From positions 5,935,257 to 5,999,256 of the forward strand of contig CM030834.1 of the NCBI GenBank assembly GCA_018105865.1: DNA of 64,000 nucleotides. Reading direction: 5' to 3'. The position numbers were made by a program, and so were the translations under genes. Source of the stretch: Metaphire vulgaris. Taxonomy: Eukaryota > Annelida > Clitellata > Crassiclitellata > Megascolecidae. How positions within the stretch are numbered: position 1 is the stretch's first letter; each line of letters begins with the position of its first letter. The notes beneath the pieces were generated by a model, which was not told the DNA's origin, ran no database searches, and was given only the letters and a program-made list of their open reading frames with translations. Positions 21,828 to 31,562 of the stretch are shown one piece after another.

Positions 21828-21991
21828 AAAGTGTTCATTCAGTCTGGAAAGCACAATTTTTTCAGTAAGTTTTGATAGAAGAGAAAGATTTGAGATGGGG
21901 CGATAGTTATTGAGATCTTCTCTGTCAAGACCAGGCTTTTTTAGGAGAGGAGTGACAAAAGAGGTTTTGAATGCGTATGGGAAATTACTAT
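21825..21991 (-). repeat. Left arm of a hairpin inside L2A
   Basis: About 160 bp here are the reverse complement of 22240-22398, with only about two to four mismatches visible. The right arm is the normally oriented RT start ([20 protein letters not shown] region). The left arm is an inverted duplicate separated by about 250 bp. Confidence 0.85.
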
Positions 21992-22750
21992 TCTATTCCA
22001 GTACTATTCTATTCACTATTACTCAAACCACCTCTCCTCATTATCCTCCTCCCCCACAACCTCCATGCAATTTATCCAGCTTCACTCCTACAACTGAAGA
22101 AGAGGTATCCAAACTTCTACTATCCTTGCCAAAGAAACAATGTGACCTAGATCCCATACCTACCTCTTTACTCAAACAGGTGCCACCGTGCTTATGCCTA
22201 TTATAACTAGAATCATCAACCTCTCTCTTATCTCAGGCACTTTCCCATACGCATTCAAAACCTCTTTTGTCACTCCTCTCCTAAAAAAGCCTGGTCTTGA
22301 CAGAGAATATCTCAATAACTATCGCCCCATCTCAAATCTTTCTCTTCTATCAAAACTTACTGAAAAAATTGTGCTTTCCAGACTGAATGAACAATTTTCA
22401 AGTAACTCACTATATAATGCTCATCAATCTGCCTACACTAAACATCACTCAACTGAAACTGTCCTCGCCTACATTTATGACAGACTCTTAACTGCAATTG
22501 GTCTCCGACAAGTTACTGGCCTTTGTCTCCTTGATCTCTCTGCAGCATTTGATACCATAGATCACAAAATTCTGCTCGAGCGACTCTCTCTCTGGTTTGG
22601 CATATCTGAAAAAGCTCACAACTGGTTTGCATCTCTATCTCAAATCTCGGTCTTTTCAAGTGTCCTGTCTTGGCCAAATTTCTCTTTCTCATATTATAGA
22701 TTATGGAGTGCCTCAAGGATCTGTTCTCGGGCCTGTACTGTTCAGCCTTT
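21992..22750 (+). pseudogene. L2A RT, fingers and palm start
   Basis: Plus frames read FTPTTEEEVSKLLLSLPKKQ, then PIITRIINLSLISGTFPYAF, then [20 protein letters not shown] and [20 protein letters not shown]. The ETVLAYIYDRLL and LLDLSAAFDTIDHKILL (motif A) blocks follow. A frameshift follows near 22625, but the motif-B sequence (GVPQGS) and CTVQPL can still be found up to 22750. There the minus-strand L2A copy is inserted. The polymerase resumes at 24373 with the YADD block. Confidence 0.82.
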
Positions 22751-22751
22751 A

Positions 22752-24369
22752 AGTAAAGTAAGTAAAATCTCGTTAATTTCTAAAGCGCTTTCAAAAGATG
22801 CACCGAAGTAGCTCCTTATTCCTACGCGCTCAATCTCAAATGAAGTAGCTATAGCCAAAGGTGGGTCATTCATGCCGGGTCATTTAATCAAAAGGGCAAG
22901 TGGGCAGGATGCTCTAGCTATGGAGGAAATGATTTTATAAAGAGAAATGATTTTAGTTTAGAAAGAAAAACATGAGGAGATGTTGCAAGAAGGGGAGAAA
23001 ATTGTGACTCAGAGTTTGTTATTTGGCTTTGATGTAGACAGCGAAGGGATATTGGAATTGAGTTCCAAAGCTCAGGTGCCGCATATGAAAAAGCACGATT
23101 GCAAATTTTGAGAGATGATTGATTCAGAGGTCGAAGGAGAGTTACATGTGAAGAGGATCTAGTAGATCCAGGTTGTTGTGGAATTATCAGATTTCTTAGG
23201 TAGACTGGTTTTGATGTATGAAGTGAGTTATAAGTCATCGATATTATTTTATATTCAATGCGTTCTGTTATTTTGAGCCAGTGGAGAGATTTGAGTAATG
23301 GTGTAATGTGGCAAAATTTAGGCGATTTAGTTACTGCACGAGCTAAGGCATTTTGAATCGATTGGAGTTTACATATGGAAGCCTGTGGAAGATTGTGAAA
23401 CAGTGAGTTGCAGTAGTCTAACTTAGAGTGAACTATTGAAGTGGCAATAGTGGAAGCAGTTTTAATATCAAGGTAGGGACGAAGGCGACGTAGATCACGA
23501 ATGTGAGCATAACAGGTTTTTGATAGTTGAGATATGTGAGCTTCAAAATTTAGGGAGGAGTCAAAAGTAAATCCAAGATTTTTTGCAGTTGGAACAGAGG
23601 TTATTATTGTATCTGGGGCTAAAATCAGTGTGGGATTTTCAATTTTTTTCAGTTGTTGTGGCAGTCCAAATAAGAGAAATTCTGTTTTGGAGGGATTGAG
23701 GGCAAGGAGATTAGCTGACATCCACGATGAGATTGACAAAAATGCTGATTCTAGTTCAGAGATTGATGCCTTAAAGGAAGATGGAGTAAACGAAAGAAAT
23801 AATTGAGTGTCATCTGCATAAAGTTGATGATTCAATTTGAGAGAGTTAATTAAGGATGACAGTGGGGTAGTGTAGAGACTGAACAAAACCGGTCCAATGA
23901 CAGATCCTTGTGGTACTCCATAGTATAGATCGGAAGGTGATGAAGTTTGATTCTGGCATGAAACTTGAAAAGATCTAGATTGGAGATAGGATTGGAACCA
24001 GCGGTGAGCTACAGAAGATATTCCAAACCAGAGGGAAAGGCGTTTCAGTAGGATTTTGTGATCTATAGTATCAAAGGCAGCAGAAAGATCAAGGAGACAG
24101 AGACCAGTAACTCGTTGAGAGCCAATGGCAGTGAGGAGTTTGTCATAAATGTATGTGAGGACGGTTTCTGTTGAATGATGTTTTGTATAAGCGGATTGGT
24201 GAGTGTTGTATAAGGAGTTTTTTGACAAATGCTCAGTTAGTCTGGAAAGAACGATTTTCTCTGTGAGTTTGGAGAGGACAGACAGGTTTGAAATGGGGCG
24301 ATAATTGTTGAGATCCTCTCTGTCAAGGTTTGGTTTTTTAAGAAGTGGAGTTACGAGGGAATTTTTAAA
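22752..24369 (-). mobile_element. Nested minus-strand L2A copy, 5'-truncated
   Basis: This copy lies inside L2A RT, breaking it between TGTTCAGCCTTTA and TACACCACATCAC. Its 3' tail (rich in AAGTAAAGTAAGTAAAATC on the plus strand) is at 22752-22775 and its truncated 5' end is near 24369. Only TTA is shared at the two junctions, so any duplication is 3 bp or less. Sequence is less decayed than in the host copy. Confidence 0.82.
22918..24228 (-). CDS. L2A reverse transcriptase and C-terminal domain, open for 436 codons
   Basis: An uninterrupted frame of 436 codons, the longest in the window. Motif A (LLDLSAAFDTIDH) is at residues 45-57, motif B (GVPQGSVIGPVLF) at 104-116 and the catalytic LYADDTQLF at 137-145. 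KTEFLLFGLP and LHWLKITERIEYKII follow, then the C-terminal YAAPELWNSIP block. The open frame extends upstream of the first Met as [20 protein letters not shown] and RPISNLSVLSKLTEK, so the Met is not a true start. The endonuclease half is missing through 5' truncation. The RT residues look intact. It would copy element RNA at a nicked target, but without the endonuclease and promoter this copy is probably not mobile by itself. Confidence 0.9.
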   Translation of the reverse strand: MSKNSLYNTHQSAYTKHHSTETVLTYIYDKLLTAIGSQRVTGLCLLDLSAAFDTIDHKILLKRLSLWFGISSVAHRWFQSYLQSRSFQVSCQNQTSSPSDLYYGVPQGSVIGPVLFSLYTTPLSSLINSLKLNHQLYADDTQLFLSFTPSSFKASISELESAFLSISSWMSANLLALNPSKTEFLLFGLPQQLKKIENPTLILAPDTIITSVPTAKNLGFTFDSSLNFEAHISQLSKTCYAHIRDLRRLRPYLDIKTASTIATSIVHSKLDYCNSLFHNLPQASICKLQSIQNALARAVTKSPKFCHITPLLKSLHWLKITERIEYKIISMTYNSLHTSKPVYLRNLIIPQQPGSTRSSSHVTLLRPLNQSSLKICNRAFSYAAPELWNSIPISLRCLHQSQITNSESQFSPLLATSPHVFLSKLKSFLFIKSFPP

Positions 24370-24372
24370 TTA

Positions 24373-24986
24373 CACCACATCACTTTCATCTCTAATTAAT
24401 TCCCTCAGATTAAATCACCAACTCTATGCCGATGACACTCAGCTATTCCTGTCCTTCTCACCTCTTTCATTTAATGCTTCTATTATTGAGCTTGAATCTG
24501 CACTCTCATCAATCTCTGCATGGATGTCATCTAATCTCCTCGCTCTCAACCCATCTAAGACAGAGTTTCTTTTAATCAGACTACCCCAACAACTCAAAAA
24601 AATTGACAATCCTAAACTAGTTTTGGCTTCTGACACCACAATAATCCCTGTTCCAACTGCTAGAAATCTTGGATTCAAATTTGACTCTTTTCTAAACTTC
24701 GAATCACAAATCTCCCAACTTTCAAAAGCCTGCTTTATTCATATTCGTGACCTTTGTCGCCTACGTCCTTGTCTTGATATTAAGACTGCCTCCACAATCG
24801 CCACCTCTATAGTCCACTCCAAATTAGATTACTGTAATTCCCTCTATGATAACCTCCCCAAAGCCTCTATCAACAAATTGCAATCAATACAAATTGCTCG
24901 TGCTCGTGCTGTTACTATGTCACCTAAATTCTTCCATATTTCACCCATACTAAAATCATTACATTGGCTTAAAATAACAGAACGTA
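24373..24986 (+). pseudogene. L2A RT, motif C to thumb (continuation)
   Basis: Continues the interrupted host L2A copy with YTTSLSSLINSLRLNHQL, then YADDTQLFLSFSP (catalytic motif C), NPSKTEFLLIRLP, IKTASTIATSIVHSKLDYCN and LKSLHWLKITERIQY. The frame is open over this stretch. It is cut at 24986, where an RTE-like insertion begins within the IQYK codons, and continues at 26088. Confidence 0.85.
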
Positions 24987-24995
24987 TCCAATATA

Positions 24996-26078
24996 TATAT
25001 ATATATGCTTCGTGGATTACGAAAAAGCGTTTGACAGAGTAGACTGGAGGATTTTGATGAGAGCACTGAAAAGGGTGGGAGTGGATTGGAGAGACAGAAG
25101 ACTGACAGCAAACCTATACTTTGGACAGTCAGTGAAGATGAGAATAGAGGGAGAACTGAGTGAATCGTGTATGATTGGGAGAGGAGTAAGGCAGGGATGT
25201 CCACTGTCACCGCTGCTGTTTAACATATACATCGAAGAATTTGTACAAGGGGCGATGGAGAATACAGATAAGGGAGTTAAAGTTGGAGGAGTACTACTAA
25301 AGACGCTGCGCTTCGCAGACGATCAGGCCATGCTAGCAAGCAATCAAAAAGGGCTTCAGGAAGTAATGGATAAACTGATACAAGTGTCAAAAAAGTATGG
25401 AATGAGAATCAATACAAAAAAGACTAAAGTTATGGTAATAAGTAAAAAGAGAAGGAATGAGAGTGGAAATAAAGGTTTATGGACAGATCATAGAGCAAGT
25501 GAAGGAATTTAGCTATCTAGGAAGTCTGATAACAACCGATGCCAGATGCAATAAAGAGATAAGAAGACGTATAGCAATAGCAAAAGAAGCTTTTTTACAA
25601 GAGAAAGGAGCTGATGCAAAGTAAACTAAAACTAAACCTAAAAAAGAGATTGGTAAACACATTGATATGGAGTGTGGCGTTGTATGGGGCGGAGACGTGG
25701 ACAATGAGAAAGGAAGATATAAAACGATTAGAGGCTTTTGAAATGTGGATTTGGAGGAAAATGCTAAAAAGTAAAATACACAGAGCATAAGACAAACGAG
25801 GAAGTCATGAAGGAGATAGAAGAAAAAAGAAGCCTGATAGATACAATCCGGAAAAGGCAGAGAAATTGGATGGGACATGTCCTCCGGCATGACTCTTTAC
25901 TAAGAACAATAATCGAAGGAAAAATAGAGGGAAAGAGAGTGAGAGGTAGACCGAGAAAGATGATGTTGGAGTGGATGATGAATAAAGGATATCAGGAACT
26001 CAAAGAAGAAGCAAGCAATCGATCGGAGTGGAATAACTGGATACCTGGACCTGTCGAGAGACAGAAACACTGATTAGG
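24996..26078 (+). mobile_element. RTE-like (RTE-alpha) 5'-truncated insertion in L2A
   Basis: Flanked by a 9-bp duplication TCCAATATA (24987-24995 and 26079-26087). The insert begins with a short (AT)n tract and RT from motif A onward, and ends after the stop near 26071. Removal rejoins the L2A codons (RIQY, then KIITLT). Confidence 0.88.
25012..26073 (+). pseudogene. RTE-alpha RT palm to C terminus
   Basis: The first frame (166 codons) reads VDYEKAFDRVDWRILMRALK (motif A). Then GRGVRQGCPLSPLLFNIYIE (motif B), LRFADDQAMLA (motif C, FADD) and GMRINTKKTKVMVISKK follow. After a frame break near 25490 the connection domain (YLGSLITTDARCNKEIRRRI, then ALYGAETWTMRKED) is read in other frames. It ends with KRQRNWMGHVLRHDSLLRT, RGRPRKMMLEWM and EWNNWIPGP. 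This is the usual RT-to-C-terminus layout of RTE-related elements. The N-terminal endonuclease is missing. Confidence 0.82.
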
Positions 26079-26087
26079 TCCAATATA

Positions 26088-26420
26088 AGATAATAACACT
26101 TACACATAGCTCTCTTCAGTCATCAAAACCTGTCTACCTTAGATCACTATTAACCCCTCAGCCTCCTCGACCCACACGTTCGTCATCTCATCTCACTCTG
26201 TCACGCCCGCTAAATCAGTCATCCCTGAAAATTTGCAACCGTGCCTTCTCATATGCTGCACCTGAACTCTGGAACTCGATCCCAGCTTCCCTTCGCACAC
26301 TTGGACACTTTCAAACAATAAAATCTGATTGCCCGTTTCCTATAATTCCTGCACTATCTCCTCAAATCTTCAGGTCTAAGCTTAAATCCTTCCTGTTTCT
26401 TAAATCATTTCCGCCATAGC
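26088..26420 (+). pseudogene. L2A ORF2 C-terminal end
   Basis: Continues the host copy with SKPVYLRSLLTPQPPRPTRS, then LNQSSLKICNRAFSYAAPEL and WNSIPASLRTLGH. It ends with FRSKLKSFLFLKSFPP and a stop at about 26419. The following 160 bp are the 3' UTR, ending in the tail ATTTTACTTTACTTTA. Confidence 0.85.
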
Positions 26421-26584
26421 TGTAACAACCTAGCCTCAGTGCCCTTCGGATATTGACTATTGACTGGCTGATCCCACACCTTTCATATAGCTATTTTAAG
26501 AGAGGCTGAGCGCCTAAGAACAAGCAGCTACTGTTGTGCTGTTAGCCAAGGCGCTATAGAAATCCACGAGATTTTACTTTACTT

Positions 26585-26656
26585 TATCACTCGCGTGCAG
26601 ATATCATGTTATAGAACTAGTCATTGGTACCGTTTTTAAAGTATGTTTTGGAGTTG
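26585..26656 (+). pseudogene. P gene, segment 3
   Basis: A 72-bp island reading SLACRYHVIELVIGTVFKVC, then FGV. The CRYH motif follows the second Asp of the P catalytic region at the spacing seen in other RNase-H-fold transposases. It is bounded by the L2A duplication on the left and the LTR duplication GTTG on the right. It continues at 27474. Confidence 0.7.
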
Positions 26657-27473
26657 TGTGGCGATTTCGCTAAGAATAGCAATATATTAGCAATTAATAA
26701 TTCATGAGCGGAGGTCCATTAGGCTTAACCCTTTGACCCGCAGCCGCCCGCATAGTGTAGCTAGGATAAGGAAGGCTGAGAGATAGATTAGATAGTCAGT
26801 GGATGGCGCTGGACATTAAGAGAGTAAAGCGAATGCGAGCTAGTGAGTTGCAACCCCTTCTTCTTGTCCAGCAAAACCGTATAAATAGCCGCTTCACGAC
26901 AGTTCATGACCGATAGCTGAGGGCAGCGTGTGACGGTAAGAAGGTGCGTATAGATTCCTTACATGGATAGGGCACTATGAGCACCCGTATAAGGATAGGG
27001 CACCCGGAGGCAAGGCAAGTACCCGGATAGGGTGCTTGCCTTGCCTTGCCTTGCTTGCACCGTAGGAAGAGAGCACCCTGAGGTTAAGGGCACCTTTGGA
27101 AGAAACACCACAGGTGCGGTGCGACTGGTGCTGAGCTATAGGTGCGGCGCGACAGGTGCAAGCGGTGCGGTGCGAGAGGTGCGGTGCGGAGATATAGGTG
27201 CGGAGTGTAGAGTCAGGTGCACTGAGAGAGAAGTGCAGTGCATTGAAAAGAACGCTGCAAGATAGAGGCTGAGTGTGGAGTAACTAGCCATAGGAAAGGT
27301 GCGGTGCGTAAGGAAACGGTCGATAGGTAGAGTGCGTGTATGAGATTCTTAGCCAAAAAGCAAGACGAACGACCACGTGCCTTAGAGTTGAGTTCTACCC
27401 TGTGTGACGGACCGAACAGAACCATCTTGAGTGTGGGAGGCCTAGGGACCTCGCGAGAGCCCGGTTCGCCACA
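26657..27473 (+). mobile_element. Solo LTR inserted in P
   Basis: The 817-bp unit begins TGTGGCGA and ends TCGCCACA, which are inverted repeats with the TG...CA ends of LTRs. It is flanked by GTTG on both sides (26653-26656 and 27474-27477). A TATAAATA box lies at 26880-26887. The interior is rich in GGTGCGG words (27110-27310) and TTGCC repeats near 27030. No internal gag or pol sequence and no second LTR are present, as expected after LTR-LTR recombination. Removing it joins P codons as FGV and ATSSPEV. Strand is assigned from the TATA box. Confidence 0.72.
26880..26887 (+). promoter_or_regulatory. TATA box inside the solo LTR
   Basis: TATAAATA about 225 bp into the LTR, followed by GCCGCTTCACG. 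It marks a plausible U3/R boundary. Confidence 0.5.
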
Positions 27474-28002
27474 GTTGCAACATCGTCTCCAGAGGTATAC
27501 GGGTACGGGTGCTCATAGTGTTTCTCTTTAAGCGTCTTTAAAAAAATTGGGTGTTTATAGATGGCAAGAAATATGAAACTGGAATGGCAGACGATACAGT
27601 GTCGAGAACAGTGCAAGATATCCGAGACAGTATCATACAATTTGCGTTCACATATCTGACAGAGAGTCAGACAAGGGATGACTACCGGGAGTTCTTATAA
27701 TTGATTGTCATCTTTCTTGGTTCTGTTCCACCTGTGAGAGGAGTCAGATTCAAGGCACCGGGGGACCATGCAGCATGCTCGTTGGCTGTCGAAAGTAATT
27801 TACAGCATGAAGATATGGATGTTTCGAAGCCAGTTCCATTTGATAAAATCAGAGGAGAATGGACTGAGAGACGTGTGTGTGTTTGCAGCTCGTGTTTACC
27901 TGAAGGCTTGGATAACGGTTCCTTTAGCAGCAAGTGCACCATATGGTGACTTTCAGTTGATAAAATCGCTTCTTGCTTACTCGACAATTAATCCGGTGTA
28001 GC
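27474..28002 (+). pseudogene. P gene, segment 4
   Basis: After the LTR, P continues ATSSPEV, then LFKRL, NWVFIDGKKYETGMADDTVS, FAFTYLTESQTRDDYREFL, a stop, then VIFLGSVPPVRGVRFKAPGD. A frame change leads to HARWLSKVIYSMKIWMFRSQ and FHLIKSEENGLRDVCVF, then LKAWITVPLAA. This follows the order that I recall for the C-terminal half of the P family. A short insertion near 27495-27520 resembles, in reverse, a piece of the LTR (around 26971-26991). The segment is interrupted at 28002 by a palindromic element. Confidence 0.72.
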
Positions 28003-28588
28003 ATATTATGACTCCCATATAATAATAACTCCCCCTCTCATTATTATATGTATAATAAAGACTCCCCCCTCATTATTATATATATAATAATAATAACTAT
28101 CTTTATATTATAATAACTCCCCAGAAGAAGTATGCCTAAAAATTGAAAAAATAACCCCAATTTATAAAAATGTCTCTAAAATGGTTATATGAAATTATAG
28201 ACCCATTTCCAATCTCCCAGTTTTCCTACAATTCCTGAAAGGGCAATGCTTACCAGAATGTTAAACTACTTAGATGCATTTAATATGCTATCCACTGATC
28301 AATATGGTTTCAGCCCTATTTCTCCATTTAAATGCCAATAATTAATTTAATTGATACCAAAACAACAAATTTTGAATCCCACAAGCACACTATTGGAACA
28401 ATCCTCGATGTAAAAAAGCTTTTGGTGTTCTAGACCATGGTATCTCAGCTGGCTTCTGAAAAACTAAGGGAGTTATTATAATATAGAGAGAGTTATTATT
28501 ATATATATAATAATGATGGGGGAGTCGTTATTATATATACAATAATGAGGGAGAGTTATTATTATATGGGAGTCATTATAATATACTC
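28003..28588. mobile_element. Palindromic (foldback-like) element carrying an RT relic
   Basis: Arms of about 95 bp, 28003-28104 and 28490-28588, are inverted copies built from GACTCCC and AATAATAACTC words with ATTATTATATATATAATAAT runs. TAGC flanks both sides (27999-28002 and 28589-28592), a possible 4-bp duplication. The centre (28130-28450) holds a relic of a CR1-like RT ([11 protein letters not shown], then KAF..LDHGIS). P resumes directly after it with AIISKAAAEKFSNHLWYL. Confidence 0.72.
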
Positions 28589-28592
28589 TAGC

Positions 28593-29110
28593 GATTATAT
28601 CAAAAGCAGCAGCCGAAAAGTTTTCCAATCACTTATGGTACTTAACCTGAGCTGACCAGTTTGGCATTCTTTGACAGCAATGTGAGTATACCAACCAAGA
28701 GACAAATGGTACATGCAATGAGAAACACCAGCGTTCAGCAAGAGCAAACAAGGCGCATAAAAGTGGACCTGCAAATTTTTGAACATTTTTGAACAATTTT
28801 GAACATTTTTTCTCACCAAAGTCCATGACAATATTTGAAGTGATGAACCTCCCACGCGCATTTATCAATAAGGACCCAGACTTATGAGAGGCACAGGAGG
28901 ATTATCAGGGAGCGGCAAAGACAGTTCATGCAATGAGCGTGGTGAATGACCACGCAGAACGTGGTGTGGCGCTTATACAAGAACTGAGCAGCCTCATAAG
29001 TCATAACCAAAGACGAGTCACAGCTTCAGTTTTTATTACAGACGGTCGCGCAGCACAGGCAGGCAGGCAGGCTTATCCCGACAGCAAAAAGAGACATTGT
29101 CAGGGCAGCG
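28593..29110 (+). pseudogene. P gene, segment 5 (C terminus)
   Basis: Reads IISKAAAEKFSNHLWYL, a stop, then LAFFDSNVSIPTKRQMVHAM and IKVDLQIFEH. After a degraded stretch come KTVHAMSVVNDHAERGVALI and QELSSLISHNQRR, then a frame change to YPDSKKRHC. The NDHAERGVALIQE block and the PDxxK end are the family C terminus as I remember it. The natural stop is not clear because sequence runs into a (TA)n tract at 29165. Confidence 0.7.
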
Positions 29111-29161
29111 TAGTCGGTCAACACTGTAGACAGATATACTGTACTTCTTTACCATGGTATA

Positions 29162-29164
<3 letters not shown>

Positions 29165-29216
<52 letters not shown>
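29165..29216. repeat. (TA)n microsatellite
   Basis: 52 bp of pure TA repeats just beyond the P C terminus. Confidence 0.95.
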
Positions 29217-29218
<2 letters not shown>

Positions 29219-29823
29219 GTACTTCTTTACTTTTCTTGTTTAAACACTGGACAGTTGCAGTCTGTAGTCTTTACAATTTTAGACTTTACAATTTTACATG
29301 TTCTTGCTTCCATTTGAAAATACTGTTTGACTTAAAGTGCTGCATAGCTGATATACACCCGTGTCTCTTTTTTAGATAAATTAGCTATAATGACCATAAT
29401 CGTTACCTATCAGGTTATTGAGCCACCAGTAATAGTTGCCATAAAAAGCTCAAACTTTTTTCCTAATGATTTTAGCTAAAGAGGAATAGTTTGAGGGGGT
29501 AAGACAGCTGAAAATTGCGAAATTAATTGTTTACTCTGTTTAAGCACCACACTATTGCAGGTGCGTGGACTTTTTATACCCACGCGGGTCAACTTGTACG
29601 CAGTGGCCAATGGATGCGTCGATGCTCCAGCAAGCCATAGCGCCAGGCGAAACGGTGTACCGTTTCACTAGTATGGTAAGTTGGTAACAATAAACAAACT
29701 AACACGTTCACGCCGTTCATGAGCTTCACTTGTAATTTTCACACAGACTGTGTGTGTGAAGACCAATGAGGAACTGTCATTGGTTTATTTTAATCTTTAC
29801 AACTGCCTTTACTTCTGCTGTAG
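29217..29823. other. Spacer between the convergent genes P and Q
   Basis: AT-rich with no coding signal. It contains an ACACAGACTGTGTGTGTGA-type short palindrome near 29743-29760. P ends to the left and Q ends to the right, so the 3' ends of both genes face this spacer. Confidence 0.45.
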
Positions 29824-29988
29824 TTAAGGACAGGTAAGCGTAGGCTCAAAGACATTGGCGCTCCAAACAATTAGCTGTGATAGTGTAGTAGCATCGGTTT
29901 TAATATTTGGTGTTTTCCTTGGTCTTACACTGTTGTCTTCCGATTGTGTCATCTCATCTCCTGAACCTTTGATTCTCAGTATTTTATC

Positions 29989-30326
29989 TTCTTCTTCTTC
30001 TTCTTCTTCAGGTGCTCTGTCCAAAGACAGGTTCCATACTCCAGCGTCGCCACTCCTCTCTATTTTGAGCTTTTATCTTCAGGGCTGAATACTTGTTTTT
30101 CCTCGTAGTGTCGAACATCCACTCCAGCATCGATGTTCTTGGTCGCCCTTTCTGTGCTTTCCCATTCATCTTTCCTTCTAGTACTTCTCTTAGTAGGTTT
30201 GATTCTTCTCTCAGAACATGACCTATCCACTTCTTTTGTCTTGTACGAACAGTGTTAATTAGGCTTTTCTTCTCTTCTACCCTCTCCAAGCTTCTTCGTT
30301 TGTTATTTTTTCCGTCCAGCTAATTT
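29989..30326 (-). mobile_element. RTE-alpha 3' end inserted in Q
   Basis: Flanked by a 9-bp duplication TATTTTATC (29980-29988 and 30327-30335). It encodes the RTE C terminus (RQKKWIGHVLREESNLLREV, KGRPRTSMLEWMF, FGQST, stop at 30008) and has a (GAA)n tail on the minus strand, seen as (TTC)n at 29989-30008. It is nearly identical to 43846-44132. Removal rejoins Q between the codons for DKI and LRI. Confidence 0.88.
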
Positions 30327-31160
30327 TATTTTATCAACAGCATCTTTCTTCTCCTGTTCATCCTTGCTGCATAACATGGCTTGCAAGCACACACTCACTG
30401 AAGCCATATACAAGCTGACTTTTTAAAAAGATGGCACGACAACATTTATACTTCACACTGCTCTCTCGACAGCTGTAGTCGGAATAGTAGGTGCCTTGAT
30501 CATTCTGTCCAGTGATTGTTCAATTTTATATTAAACCAGTTTACCATGCATACACCCACACAATAGTCCACAATGTTCTTTCGATGATCAAAATCGTTTC
30601 CCACAAGGTTATGTCTAAAAATAAAAATTCTCGTAAATCTCAAGGCAGTGGTAAACCACCTGCTGTGTGAAACTGGTCCAATTTGCAGCATTGCAAGATT
30701 CCTTGACAAAACTCGTGTCCTAATGGTAGAAATAATTTTGTAGTCATAACTTTTAACTGTGCCTAAAGTTTTGATTATTTCGTCATTGAGCTGAGGTAGC
30801 TGTGGACCATGGCATACTCTAGAAAATCAGGATTGATGTCCAAATCCGTTGCAGAGTTCAGCATTTTTTCAAGAGGTCCTGACGACTCGTTATTGATTGC
30901 CGTCTTGCCGTCCAGAGCAGTTATAAGGCGCCTAAGTGGTAGTTCTTCTGTGTGAAGGTCACATACAATCCATACAAATTTTGCTTGCAGCTTTTTAAAA
31001 CATTACACCTCCTTCCCACCCAGTGTTCACATTGCGTGAATCAACACCCATAGCTTGAAGTGTCTTGTCAGAACCTTTTTACTTCAGCCACTCAATCATA
31101 CTATCAGCAATTACTACTTCTCTTTAGTCGCTTTGTTAGGAACAAAATGCCTTCTGGTTC

Positions 31161-31562
31161 CAGAGGCGTAGCGATTAGGCTAGTATGGCTCTAGCCATGG
31201 GCGGCACACAACTGGGGGCGGCAAATTTTTGAAGGACGACCTTTTTTTGCTTGTCATCAGTGTATGTTAAGAGGGCGGCAAATTTGAAAAGGGGCGGCAA
31301 ATTTAAAATGGGTGGCAAATTTTAGAAGCGATTACTTTTTTTGGCTTGTCAGAGGATTTTTAGTGAAGGCGGCAAACTTTAGGAGGGGTGGCAAATTTAA
31401 AATTTGTCAATTTTGCAAATGGCGACATGGGCCACATGGGCGGCATGAGTGCACGCTACGCCTCTGGCGCCAAAGACCCTAGAACTGCATCTGATATGAA
31501 TGAATTTGGGGTGGCGGATTAGCCATGAGCTATAGGCGGCCAAAGTGCACGCTACGCCACTT
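31161..31562. mobile_element. hAT-like MITE inserted in Q
   Basis: Left end CAGAGGCGTAGCG, right end CGCTACGCCACTT near 31550-31562, with an alternative inner end at 31454-31466. Flanks TCTGGTTC and CCAGGTTC match at six of eight positions and would encode the same EP codons of Q. The interior is repetitive (GGGCGGCAAATTT words) and non-coding. Confidence 0.6.

Larger units (their letters stand above)
20025..26584 (+). mobile_element. Full-length CR1/L2-type element (L2A) with two nested insertions
   Basis: The plus-strand element is flanked by a 7-bp duplication TATCACT (20018-20024 and 26585-26591). It starts with a roughly 420-bp leader, encodes ORF2 (endonuclease, RT, C-terminal domain) and ends in a short UTR and a (TTTAC)n-type tail at 26567-26584. 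No ORF1 is seen. Nested within it are a minus-strand copy of the same family (22752-24369) and an RTE-like fragment (24996-26078). Without these it is about 3.85 kb. The removal site restores P: LLSL is followed directly by ACRYHVIELV. Confidence 0.88.

Noticed and set aside
27032..27265. 77-codon frame in the GGTGCGG-rich stretch
   Set aside because: It lies in LTR U3/R/U5 sequence made of short direct repeats, with no protein feature.
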